This document shows, piece after piece, positions 8,517 to 17,230 of a stretch of 33,728 nt of DNA. The notes beneath the pieces were generated by a model that saw nothing but the letters and a program-made list of their open reading frames with translations, made no database searches and was not told where the DNA came from. The position numbers were made by a program, and so were the translations under genes. This DNA is from Jaenimonas drosophilae (Eukaryota > Euglenozoa > Kinetoplastea > Trypanosomatida > Trypanosomatidae), in contig JASAON010001462.1 in the NCBI GenBank assembly GCA_030849065.1, forward strand, positions 1-33,728, read 5' to 3'. Numbering within the stretch: position 1 is the first letter of the stretch; the number at the start of each line of letters is the position of its first letter.

Positions 8517-9416
8517 TCAGGCCGGTAGGTCTCCGCGTGCGTATCGCATGGCATTCAACACCTGCCTGCGTAGATCCTGAGCTCCATCCAGAAGTTCTCT
8601 CTCAGGCTGCCGTCCAACAGACACACCATAGACGGTTTGGGGTGGGATTATGTGATATTGGTCAGAGAAGACATGAACCTCCACGATTTCACTCAAGAAC
8701 TGAAAGAGGCCTCGGGCGTTCTGCCACATCATGTCCTGACGTGGAATTTCCACACCTGTATAGGTCTCCCCTTGAGTCTCCTCCGTGGGCACCGTATCCT
8801 GCATCGTGTTGGCAGGCACCTGTTCAACTTTCACTGACTCCATCACGTCGTCCGCAGCATCTTCTTCCACTGCAGTTTCGTATTCGGGTGAGCCATGACT
8901 CCGGCTTATCTCCGCCAATGGGCTTGCCTGAAAGTTGCTCTCTTCGAAAGCATAGGGCGACCAAAACTCAACGCCGAGATTCGCATCAACGTCGTAATCT
9001 GAGACCGTGCTCAACGCCGGTGTATTGTCATGATGATGATCCAACTCCTCATCCTCGTACTCTTCTGAGAGGAGTTGAGCTGCTTGTATGCTTGTGTCAT
9101 GAAGTGCGTCAGTCCAGTGGTAGTGGTAGTACTCATCGGCACCAGACTGCTCCATAGGAGTGAGGGCCAACGAGGCATGGGGGCTTCTCAGTGCGTCCAC
9201 ATCGCGTGTCTCAGAATCCCAGTCAACGGTGGGCGACTCACGGCCCAGTGCAACGGTGGGCGACTCAATCTGGAGCTCTGCTTGGGCATTCTCATCTGCT
9301 TCCCAGTTTCCCTCGGCAGAGGTTGGGGCCACAGCCTCGGTGGGGGCAGGAGTGGGGGTGGGGGTGGGGGGGTGAGCAGCCTTTCCTCGTCGACGAATCC
9401 ACCAGCGGAAGCGCAT
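8517..9416 (-). CDS. Unrecognised acidic, low-complexity protein
   Basis: Predicted 299-aa protein that I do not recognise. It begins with a basic aromatic patch (MRFRWWIRRRGK), followed by Pro/Thr repeats (TPTPTPAPTEA) and a 9-residue tandem duplication (ESPTVALGR then ESPTV). The middle about 130 residues are strongly acidic with Tyr/His clusters (EYYHYHW, EEYEDEELDHHHD). The last about 80 residues (from WQNARGLFQFLSEIVEVHVF) look folded, with alternating hydrophobic residues and a helical end. The frame opens upstream at a TTG (9452), so the ATG at 9416 is used; a possible acceptor lies at 9488 after a pyrimidine tract. The DNA of the Pro/Thr repeat carries an exceptional G-run motif on the plus strand. 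Likely intrinsically disordered with a small C-terminal domain. Confidence 0.6.
   Translation of the reverse strand: MRFRWWIRRRGKAAHPPTPTPTPAPTEAVAPTSAEGNWEADENAQAELQIESPTVALGRESPTVDWDSETRDVDALRSPHASLALTPMEQSGADEYYHYHWTDALHDTSIQAAQLLSEEYEDEELDHHHDNTPALSTVSDYDVDANLGVEFWSPYAFEESNFQASPLAEISRSHGSPEYETAVEEDAADDVMESVKVEQVPANTMQDTVPTEETQGETYTGVEIPRQDMMWQNARGLFQFLSEIVEVHVFSDQYHIIPPQTVYGVSVGRQPERELLDGAQDLRRQVLNAMRYARGDLPA
9224..9267 (-). repeat. Tandem duplication with 27-base period inside the acidic gene
   Basis: The 17-base unit CAACGGTGGGCGACTCA occurs exactly at 9224-9240 and again at 9251-9267. The 27-base period keeps the frame and encodes the repeated ESPTV motif. Confidence 0.85.
9342..9372 (+). 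repeat. G-run cluster with quadruplex potential
   Basis: Four runs of five to seven G on the plus strand lie at 9342-9346, 9354-9358, 9360-9364 and 9366-9372, separated by loops of 7, 1 and 1 bases. On the coding (minus) strand the same stretch encodes the Pro/Thr repeat. Confidence 0.75.
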
Positions 9417-11176
9417 TGAAGGGAGATGGTAGGGGGGTAGAAGTGACTGCAATCAGATTTTTCTGTTTTGAATGGAGCGACGAAGTCCTTTGGGGAGGAG
9501 AGATCAATCAAGTTCCTAACCTTGATGAAAAAATGTGGGACCAGTTTGTGTGTGTCGCTGCACTGTGTAGCACACTATACTGTCTTTGCGTAGGCGAGCC
9601 TGTAACAGCAAAAGAAAAAAAGCAAGAAAGAAAAGAAGCCTCATATACGGTTCACCCATGACATAGAACCAGCCAGCGCGGCATTTAAGTTTGAATTCAT
9701 GATGGTGTCACGCGAGTATACAGAGAAAGGGGGAGGTGGTGTATGGAATGAGAATACGCACCCGTTGGGGGGAGAGATGATGCTGCTGAGGTCAAACACA
9801 AGGGAACCTGCTGGCAATGCCCAACCTACAACCAGCGCACCTCTCTCTTGTTCTATCTCGTTCGGCTCTCGGCCTCTCCCACTAGCCATTCAAGTCCGTT
9901 GTTTACGCAGAAGGATCGACAGATACAGTGTGGAAGAAAGGGAGGGCTGTGTAGCAACACAAAAAGAAACAAAATGAAAAAGGATGAAGATTCTAAGGGA
10001 GCGCTGGGGGAGACAACGGCGCACTGACAACGAGGTATGGCGTACTGTCTTACGATGGCTGGCATTTCCATGTTACATAGATGAGAGTGGCCGTGATGCG
10101 CCCGTGCCTGAAGCAAAGGCGTGGAAGCGCATAGGTAAGTTCCAGCATCACTGCCAACCATAAATGATGGATACGTGCAACCACACAGATACCCAATCAC
10201 CTCACTAGCGTCACAAGCACAAATCATCAATATCTATCTGCGTTTTTTATCTTTGCACATTGGGTCCCTTGGCACTGTCAAATCTTCGAGAAATTATTGT
10301 GGTGTTTGTTTGTGAGGTGGGGGGGGACCATCATCTGGTCGTCGCTGAAGTACATGAACAAGCAAGTATTGCCAATCAAAGGCTTTTTCTGCCTTTATAC
10401 CTATCTGACTTCTCTTCCTCCCTCCTCGTGCCCCATCACTTCATTACATCAGGAAGTCATCCAAATGGCGGCTGCCTACACTACATTGTGGACGTTGAGG
10501 TAAAAAGAGTTAAGAGGTACAACGGCGGTGACCACCGAGCCGAAACAGTTCGCGATCACATCGTCTCTTGTGGGAAGGGGTGAGAAAACAAACATGGGTG
10601 TTTTGTTTTGAAATGGCAAAACCGCGATGACTCAGCGAAGAAAAGTGGCGACACCTCTCCGGCCCTTCACACAGAACGGCAGGAACAAAGTAAAAAGAAA
10701 AAAGAAACGAGGGCATATAGAGGGTGTGCATCGAGTTGAGGATGCAACAACACAAAAAGAAGATCTTCCACCTCTATGTCGTGTTTTTCTCAATCTGTTG
10801 TCATCTCTGTCTCTCACTCACGTTTACCACTCCTGTCACATCCGATTGACTTAAACTCGTAATGCTTGCGCTGGTATAGGTATTCCTAGACGATGGTGGC
10901 TATGTACATGATAACAAACGTTCCCCGCCACAGCCGATCCATAGAGGAAAGGTGGGATTTCCTTTTGTGGAGGAAGGGAGATGGAGAAAGATCACTCCAA
11001 ATTGAAAATACAAATCGAAACAAAAAAAAAGAGAACAACAGCAAGAAAAATAGATGACATTCTCAGCCAGCGAAAGAGGGACTCGCTGGATGAGGTGGAG
11101 GCTCCCCCATCCATGGTCAATGTACATGTGGTGGGCACTAAAGAAGAGTGACGTCCATGGAGTGCGTTGAGAGCAC
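9417..11176. other. Long gap without a recognised gene
   Basis: About 1.76 kb, the longest spacer in the window. Small frames occur on both strands (for example minus 9641-9889 and 9853-10227, plus 10260-10583), but none shows a domain, sustained codon bias or a convincing splice acceptor just before an ATG. The likeliest content is a long 3' UTR of the EEP-family gene plus the short leader of the acidic gene. A non-coding RNA cannot be excluded by eye. No tRNA-like cloverleaf was recognised. Confidence 0.35.
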
Positions 11177-14100
11177 TTAGGGCTGCGTGACAACGGGAGA
11201 AGCAGACTTGCTTCCCATTGGACGAGGGACTAGAATTGCTCCAGCCATGTAGTGATCACTCGGGCACGTTGCATTGGGCAAGTCTGTGATCTCTCCAAGA
11301 CGCAGCACCCTGGCGCATGCCACAGCGCTGTCATCGAAGAAGATGTGGTCTAGAACCTTTCCCTCCATGACAGTTGACGGATTCACCGCTGAGACGCGAT
11401 TTGGATGGCGAAGGCAGTACACCTCATAGGCGTCGCGGAGGCGCAGGTTGTGGCGGTAGAGAGGGACTGACGTGTCATAATCCATCTCGGGGGAGCTCAC
11501 CACCAGTGCCTCACCCGTCGGTGCCTCATTGTTTCCCGCCCGTTGAACCTGTTTGGATGGAGAGCTTGGCGAAATATGCAACATCACAGGGTCAAAGGTG
11601 GTGCTACTACATGAAGAATCAGAACCCTGCAGGTCATCCTTTCGCGGACTATACTCGTCATCTTCATCACTAGCCCCACCAATGGCATGTCCGTCAGCCT
11701 CGTGTACGGGAAGTTGCATGAAGTCATGACCTCCCCCAGTCGTACTCAACACGCTATTCATGTCATCCTCCTCTTCGCTCTTTTGACGCAGCTCCTTGAG
11801 CTCCGGGGTGCTACGGCGCTGCATCAGCGGGAGGGACAGGCCTCCCGTGCTAAGTTCCTCCGATAGCAGTGGATGATCAATGTTGCTACCATCGCAGCCT
11901 GCGGACATGGGTCGAGACGGCATGCCACTACGCGAAGTGCTGTGCTCCGCGCATCGGTGGGAGTCATTTGACGGGCCACCATAGCTGTTGTTGCCGGCGT
12001 TCACGAAGTTACCAAGTGCCTCCGTGCCGTTAAAGCCGGCATTCCCGCTAAGGGGAAGATCACCTTCCGCCTGAGTAGTCTGGGCCTGCATGCGATGCTT
12101 TCTGCCTCCCTTGCGGGGTGTCGGGGCAGCCCAATCCATCAACGCACCATGGCCCTCACCTTCGCCACTAGAGCAGTCAGTCATGAAGTCCATCAGGGGC
12201 TGATTTTCCTCTTTACGAAGGAAGAGCCGCTCCGCATGCATACGTACACGTGGGCCCTCCACGACTCCATCCCCACGAAGTCGGCCGCGATAAGGAATTC
12301 CATCGGCAGATTGAGGGGGGGTGAAGGGAGCCCGTTGGGGAACCGGCGGGGTCTCGATCTTGGCGCGGGCATCTGGCGAGCGTGTGGCTGTACGCTTCCG
12401 CGGGCTCCTCTCGTTTGTCACGGGGGAGGCATCTGCGCTGAGAATGGCAGCTTTGGCGAAGGGGTACGGCTTCGGGGAGGAGAGCGGAGGTGTTGGGCTC
12501 GTTTCCTGAGAAGCCCAGTACTGCATTACGGTCGCCCCAGAAGGGATCACCCCTCGACGCAGGTACTGAAAGGTTGCGCTGTGGCGGTCCACGTTGAAAT
12601 CTCCACCCACAATGCACGTAACGGTGGTGGCCTCATCCCCTCTCATCCATGTGAAGGCACTTGGCATAGGTGGGGCGGGTGGGGGAACTCGACTGCGAGT
12701 AGCTGATCCTTGCAGACCGCCACGTCTTGAGTTCTCTGGTGAGCTATGAGACTTGGTCATGCCACGACTATCTTCCGTTGCGGCCTTTGAACCCGTGTGG
12801 TGGTTGGTACTGGGTGGGGAAAGATGAGGGCTAGCGGTACGTCCATTATCTGCATTGGGTGAGTACTTGGCCTTGAGACCCTCAAGGACACGCAGCAGGT
12901 GATAGCACTGCCAAAGCTGCGCCTCCTCCCGTTGCCAGATGAGATGGACACACGCCACAATGTAGATCATCTTGGGTTGTTGAAGATCGCGCAGAACTGC
13001 GACGACAGCTACGTTATGGGTATTCACCGTAAGCTTCTTCCTCTCGGTCGTTGTGAGGCGTGTCTCCTTCGCTGCGATTTGGTTGAAGAGAATGGGTACC
13101 TTCTCAATTAGCTCAAAGCGGGACTTGCGGTAGAAGATGGCGACCCCGTCCATCTCGGTGCGTCGCTGCGTGGTCTCCTCCAGAGAAGAATCCACCTGAG
13201 CGGTGGATGGGCTTCCTTCCCTTGATATGGAGTCCGGAAGGGTTGGCAGCTTTCGTCCGGCGTGTTTACGCAGCGAGAGGGCTGCCTCGTCGGTGGGAAC
13301 GGAGCTACCGCGGCAAGCCGGTGGCCGAAGCTGTGGCTTCGTCGCGCTATTGGGGTGCTTTGCATCTTCGGACGATTCCCTACACCACGGCTTCCCTTGT
13401 CGGTCAGTGATGACTTGGAAGACCCCGTCGTAGAGCAGCTCATGACGGAGTACCCCACCTAGGGAATCTGCCTTCTCAAAGACATCCACGCTAATCTCCT
13501 CCAGTAAGAGGATGTCGGGCATCACACGGCGAATCTCATCTTGCATGAGCCGCACACGGTAGTCCTCACTCAAGAATGTCAGGTTGCAGTTGGGGTAGCT
13601 ATCCGATGACACGTAGCGATTGGCCATGATATTGTGGCTCACTACCTTCACCGCACCCCCCAAAGGGGGATCGCGCACCGAGTTGAGGTGACTGCTAGTA
13701 ATGCTATGACGGTCCTCACCCTTCCCCGCAATTTGGACGTTGCTGTCTGAATCCCCAGTACGCCAGAGGCCCAAACCCTCCTCGGTCGTTCGACTATGAA
13801 AGGGAACTGCCTTGGACCACCCACGAAAGGAAACCGTCGCAGGTGCAGCATCGGGGAGGATCGTACTCTCTCGGCAACTATCTTGAATGGTCTCCACTGT
13901 CAGTCCCGAGACGAGGGACATGCTCGTGGCGTTGCGCTCACGGTTGCGTCGTTCCAGCAGGGTTGGTGGGCGGCGTAGCAGTCCAAAGGTACCGCTGCAG
14001 CTGGTCGTGTTGGTGGAGGTGGCAGTCGTCATGGTGGTCGACGGCCCTTTTGGTGCGGCATTCAGAAGAGCTGCGGTAGAGGACGAGTTGGCCCCTGGGT

Positions 14101-14611
14101 AGGTTGCCGCGCTATAGGACGTGCTCGAGGTCTGGAAGTAGCCTGCACTGGGTCCGCTGGTGGTGGTTGCGTTGGCGCCAAGGTGGAGAAGATCGCCACT
14201 CACGCTCGGGGCAGAGGCAATCGCCTCGGGTGCCGTCGAAGCCAGCATGGGCAACGTATCACCAGCTGTGGCAGAGAAAGGAGCAGGCAGCGGTGGCGGA
14301 GAGGGAAGGTCAAGCTTCGTCATGGTTAGATGAGGTGGGGCCGAACTGAGCAGAAATGGACTGTTATTGGCAGATCCGCCGTGGTGATGAGTTGTGGGGA
14401 GGGGACTAGTCTGGCCTACGGACGTTTGGCGCGGGGTATGCAGTCGTGGGGTATTGGGGTTATCTACAGACTTCTTCATGGAGAGGTTCCTCGCAACAGG
14501 AAGTACCGACGTCAAGGGTGGGGTGGGGTTGGTGGTCGGGGCCGCTGTTGGGGGGCTCGGTGGCAGCTTATCCCCTGGAAAGAGGAGGCTGGGTACAGGA
14601 GCCTTGGACAT
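11177..14611 (-). CDS. CCR4/nocturnin-like EEP-family nuclease with large insertions
   Basis: Predicted 1144-aa protein. Its folded part is an endonuclease/exonuclease/phosphatase domain of the CCR4-Angel-nocturnin type (mRNA deadenylases and related nucleases). The catalytic landmarks are all present in order: KVVSHNIMAN (Asn, about residue 324), LLLEEIS (metal-binding Glu, about 370), DGVAIFYRKS (about 490), VHLIW (His, about 555), GGDFNVDR (Asp/Asn, about 673), LDHIFFDD (about 1088) and CPSDHYMAG (SDH, about 1119). The first about 310 residues are Ser/Thr/Pro-rich and disordered. A roughly 400-residue Ser-rich, acidic insertion separates the GDFN and LDHIF motifs, which normally lie about 100 residues apart, and a smaller one precedes GDFN. 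The frame opens at a GTG (14623); the ATG at 14611 is preferred. There is no leucine-rich repeat like that of yeast Ccr4, so it is an EEP paralogue rather than clear CCR4. Confidence 0.85.
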   Translation of the reverse strand: MSKAPVPSLLFPGDKLPPSPPTAAPTTNPTPPLTSVLPVARNLSMKKSVDNPNTPRLHTPRQTSVGQTSPLPTTHHHGGSANNSPFLLSSAPPHLTMTKLDLPSPPPLPAPFSATAGDTLPMLASTAPEAIASAPSVSGDLLHLGANATTTSGPSAGYFQTSSTSYSAATYPGANSSSTAALLNAAPKGPSTTMTTATSTNTTSCSGTFGLLRRPPTLLERRNRERNATSMSLVSGLTVETIQDSCRESTILPDAAPATVSFRGWSKAVPFHSRTTEEGLGLWRTGDSDSNVQIAGKGEDRHSITSSHLNSVRDPPLGGAVKVVSHNIMANRYVSSDSYPNCNLTFLSEDYRVRLMQDEIRRVMPDILLLEEISVDVFEKADSLGGVLRHELLYDGVFQVITDRQGKPWCRESSEDAKHPNSATKPQLRPPACRGSSVPTDEAALSLRKHAGRKLPTLPDSISREGSPSTAQVDSSLEETTQRRTEMDGVAIFYRKSRFELIEKVPILFNQIAAKETRLTTTERKKLTVNTHNVAVVAVLRDLQQPKMIYIVACVHLIWQREEAQLWQCYHLLRVLEGLKAKYSPNADNGRTASPHLSPPSTNHHTGSKAATEDSRGMTKSHSSPENSRRGGLQGSATRSRVPPPAPPMPSAFTWMRGDEATTVTCIVGGDFNVDRHSATFQYLRRGVIPSGATVMQYWASQETSPTPPLSSPKPYPFAKAAILSADASPVTNERSPRKRTATRSPDARAKIETPPVPQRAPFTPPQSADGIPYRGRLRGDGVVEGPRVRMHAERLFLRKEENQPLMDFMTDCSSGEGEGHGALMDWAAPTPRKGGRKHRMQAQTTQAEGDLPLSGNAGFNGTEALGNFVNAGNNSYGGPSNDSHRCAEHSTSRSGMPSRPMSAGCDGSNIDHPLLSEELSTGGLSLPLMQRRSTPELKELRQKSEEEDDMNSVLSTTGGGHDFMQLPVHEADGHAIGGASDEDDEYSPRKDDLQGSDSSCSSTTFDPVMLHISPSSPSKQVQRAGNNEAPTGEALVVSSPEMDYDTSVPLYRHNLRLRDAYEVYCLRHPNRVSAVNPSTVMEGKVLDHIFFDDSAVACARVLRLGEITDLPNATCPSDHYMAGAILVPRPMGSKSASPVVTQP

Positions 14612-15471
14612 GCGAGCTCCCACACATGCACTGAGGTAAAAAGGGTGCTAATGTGCTGTGGCGGGGCGTCACGCAGGAGACAAGGTCTGAAGGGGTGAGT
14701 ATGCTTCAGTCCGATGTCCCTCAATTGTAAGAAAAAGTGATCCAAGGGGAAGTCCCGTCTTTCTATGTACCAAAAAAGAAAAACAGGCTCTTTGTTGCTT
14801 GTGTTTGGGAGGGGAAAGTGTGTGACGTATGTGGTCAAGCGGGGCAGACAAGGTCGAGAGTGTCGATGCCGGCAGCGCTGACGTATCTTCTGTGACGGAG
14901 ATGGTGGCCACAAATCCAATAAAAGACAGGTGGGAAACAACCTATAAGAAAATACCGGAAACGAGAGTTGAGCCTTGAGGGTTGCGGCACGAGTCGTTAC
15001 ACTCGCCACGTCGCCAGGTTTTTAAAAGTAATGATGTGGGATGTACGCCAGAAGGACGTATAGCAACCCAATCCGTAACTTGATTTGGACAGGTAGATAA
15101 CGGAAGGGTCGCTTCCCTTCGTCGTTGTGAAATCAGGTAGTGAGTTGAGACAGGGGAGAGAAAGAAGTAGGACACAGCAACGGCTAAAAGCCAGCAACAC
15201 ATGTAGGCAGATTGCGGTGTAGTGATGTGAGCACTGAAAGACATTGATTGATTGGAAACACATGGATGACTTCTTGTTAAAGTGCATCGCATAAGTTGCG
15301 AAAGAACATGAAACTGCAACCCAAATTGGTTGGCAGCAGAGCAGGGATGTGGTAGCCTACAGTTACCAGCATCAGTCTAAATTGTGTTTTGTTGATGTTT
15401 AAAAACAGGAACATGTTGAGGCAGCACTGCGGATAACTGAAGGAAAGGTTGTAGGCTGCTGTATAATGGAT
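14612..15471. other. Intergenic region with a predicted acceptor for the EEP-family gene
   Basis: On the minus strand a short pyrimidine tract ends in CTTTTTACCTCAG (CT on plus at 14631-14632), only 19 nt before the ATG at 14611. Other AGs lie just upstream. The rest is probably the 3' UTR of the coiled-coil gene. Open frames such as minus 14942-15319 have no family signature. Confidence 0.4.
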
Positions 15472-16305
15472 TTACAAAGCAGCAAGAATTCTGCTGGGCA
15501 CTCTTGCAGCGCGGCCAACGTCTGCGTAGCTGCGTTTGAGCTCATTGGTCTTCTCCGAGAGAATATCGCGTAACTTGGCAATTTCAAACTCTAGACGTTC
15601 GCAGTCGCGCTTTTCTTGCTCCGCGCCGCGTCGAGACTCTTCCTTGGCGGCATCTTTCCTATGACGCCACTCCTTCTTACTTGCCACTAGCTCCTTCAGC
15701 TCATCCTCTTGGTTGCGAATGGTCTGTTCTACGCCTTCCTTGTCACGATTAGTGATCCCCGTTTTGATCGCATCTTGGAGTACCGCACACTTCTCGTGAT
15801 ACTCCAAGTCTTCTCGCTGCAACTCCTTCAGCTGCTCACTAAGGCTCTTGACGAGGGTTTTGGTTTCGCTGTTGAGCTCCGCCTGTTGATTTCTAAACGC
15901 GCGTGCCTCCTTCTCCGATCGGTCAATGACGCCAAGTGCTCGATCACGTCGTCGCTTCACGATGCGAAGGGTGTCAATTTCCTCCTCAATCTCGGACATC
16001 TGAATATGTACGGCAGTGACCTCGTTGCGCTTATCCTGGACGCGTGGATCGGCTGAGAAGATGCGTTCCGACTCGCGGAGATGTTTGACTTGACGGCGCA
16101 GTAGGTTGTTGCGGTTTGTTAGGTCCTCTACTTCTGTCGTCACGGCGTCAAGCTCCTCGGTGTAATCCTTCTGATCGGCATTGGGATCTTCGAGTAGCTC
16201 CAAGTCCTTCTTCCGCTTCTCAACCAGCTTCTCGAGCAACTTCACATCATGCCGAAGCTCACTCACACTCTTCTTGACAGATCGCTTTCGCGGAGCAGAT
16301 CGCAT
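15472..16305 (-). CDS. Coiled-coil protein of unknown function
   Basis: Predicted 277-aa protein, almost entirely alpha-helical with heptad-like spacing from about residue 15 to 260 (for example KLLEKLVEKRKKDLELLE and KSLSEQLKELQREDLEYHEKC). It starts with a short basic stretch (MRSAPRKRSVKKS) and ends with a non-helical tail (GRAARVPSRILAAL). It is rich in Lys, Arg and Glu, with no transmembrane segment or enzymatic motif. Such proteins in kinetoplastids are often cytoskeletal or flagellar, but nothing in the sequence shows a location. The frame extends upstream to a TTG at 16359; the ATG at 16305 is the first after predicted acceptors at 16337 and 16319. Confidence 0.75.
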   Translation of the reverse strand: MRSAPRKRSVKKSVSELRHDVKLLEKLVEKRKKDLELLEDPNADQKDYTEELDAVTTEVEDLTNRNNLLRRQVKHLRESERIFSADPRVQDKRNEVTAVHIQMSEIEEEIDTLRIVKRRRDRALGVIDRSEKEARAFRNQQAELNSETKTLVKSLSEQLKELQREDLEYHEKCAVLQDAIKTGITNRDKEGVEQTIRNQEDELKELVASKKEWRHRKDAAKEESRRGAEQEKRDCERLEFEIAKLRDILSEKTNELKRSYADVGRAARVPSRILAAL

Positions 16306-16336
16306 GTCGGAGAGTCCTCTGCGCACGAGGAAGCAA

Positions 16337-16372
16337 CTGTGGTCCAATAAAGAAAGCAAAAATGAAAATATG
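16337..16372 (-). promoter_or_regulatory. Predicted spliced-leader acceptor for the coiled-coil gene
   Basis: The minus strand has a T-rich tract (TTTTTGCTTTCTTTATT) followed by CACAG (CT on plus at 16337-16338). A second AG lies at 16319-16320. Leader length would be 31 or 13 nt. Confidence 0.55.
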
Positions 16373-17230
16373 CACGAGTGGTTAACCGTGATGGGGTTGA
16401 GAGTACAGGACCCACCGCTGACACGTTTCTAGGAACACCTTTCATAGAAGAAACAAGGAGAAAAAAGAGGGAGGAAAGTAATTGAAAGTAGAGCACAGCT
16501 ACATCATTCGATGCATCCTCCTTCTCCGTACTACGACTACGAAGATGGGGGGGACGAAGACGGAGGTATGCCGACGTGTCTTGACAGTGAACATGTTGAG
16601 CGAGCCAGCGTCAATGTCGGAATGGGTCACGTCCATCCTCAAGAAACGGCTGTCGGCCAATCTTTTACCCCCAACCCCCGAGCTAACAGCGGCAGGACAA
16701 CCTCCCTCACATAGTGACGTTGATTGTTCCACAGCCTACGGCGGCGCAATGGAGTAGGGCTCCGACGCGCCGTGGAGGTGGTTTCTCTCCTTCAAAACAA
16801 AGCCCTTAAAAAAAAACAGACTCTTCTCATTTTCTCTGGTTGTTGCTGTTGTGATTCTTTTCTGGGTTGGGGGCGAAGGACAAGTGGCTGGATGCATGAT
16901 TGGTTGACTAGGCCGTCCAACCTCCCTCCACATTCCCCTTCTCCCCATCCCCAGCACTGCCATCCGCAATAAAAACAATAGTCTCTATCCAAGTCATCAC
17001 CATGATTATCAGTTCACTGGCGCACTCACGTCGCCTCAACAATGGTGGGTCATGAGAAGCCCCAAAACGTACATCCCACAACGAAGGAGGATTGGTCATG
17101 ATTGAGAGAATGAGACGTGCGTAGATAACCTACGTCTGCTGCACTGCTCCCGCCATGGTCCTCTGTACACGGGCTTCTCATACTGGTTCCAATGACTCGC
17201 TCTTCTAATAATAATAAAACGTGGCTCCGC
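16373..17230. other. Intergenic region with ambiguous small open frames
   Basis: Between the coiled-coil gene and the ribonucleotide reductase stop. Around 16500-16757 both strands are open with a coding-like base pattern: a 70-codon frame on plus starting at ATG 16545, and a 45-codon frame on minus starting at ATG 16636. Neither has a recognisable domain, and the plus frame would run against every other gene. Otherwise nothing seen. It should contain the 3' UTR of the reductase gene. Confidence 0.35.

Noticed and set aside
9853..10230. 125-codon minus-strand frame in the long gap
   Set aside because: It opens with a TTG directly followed by ATG, is rich in Cys, Ser and Phe in a way typical of translated UTR, and shows no domain or nearby acceptor tract of quality.
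10260..10583. 107-codon plus-strand frame in the long gap
   Set aside because: Runs against the gene direction and shows no domain signature; the opposite strand in this stretch is broken by stops in the frames I translated, so it is not the shadow of a gene either.
14942..15319. 125-codon minus-strand frame between the coiled-coil and EEP genes
   Set aside because: No family signature; composition (many Ser, Cys, Thr, Leu) is that of non-coding DNA, and the region is expected to be a 3' UTR.
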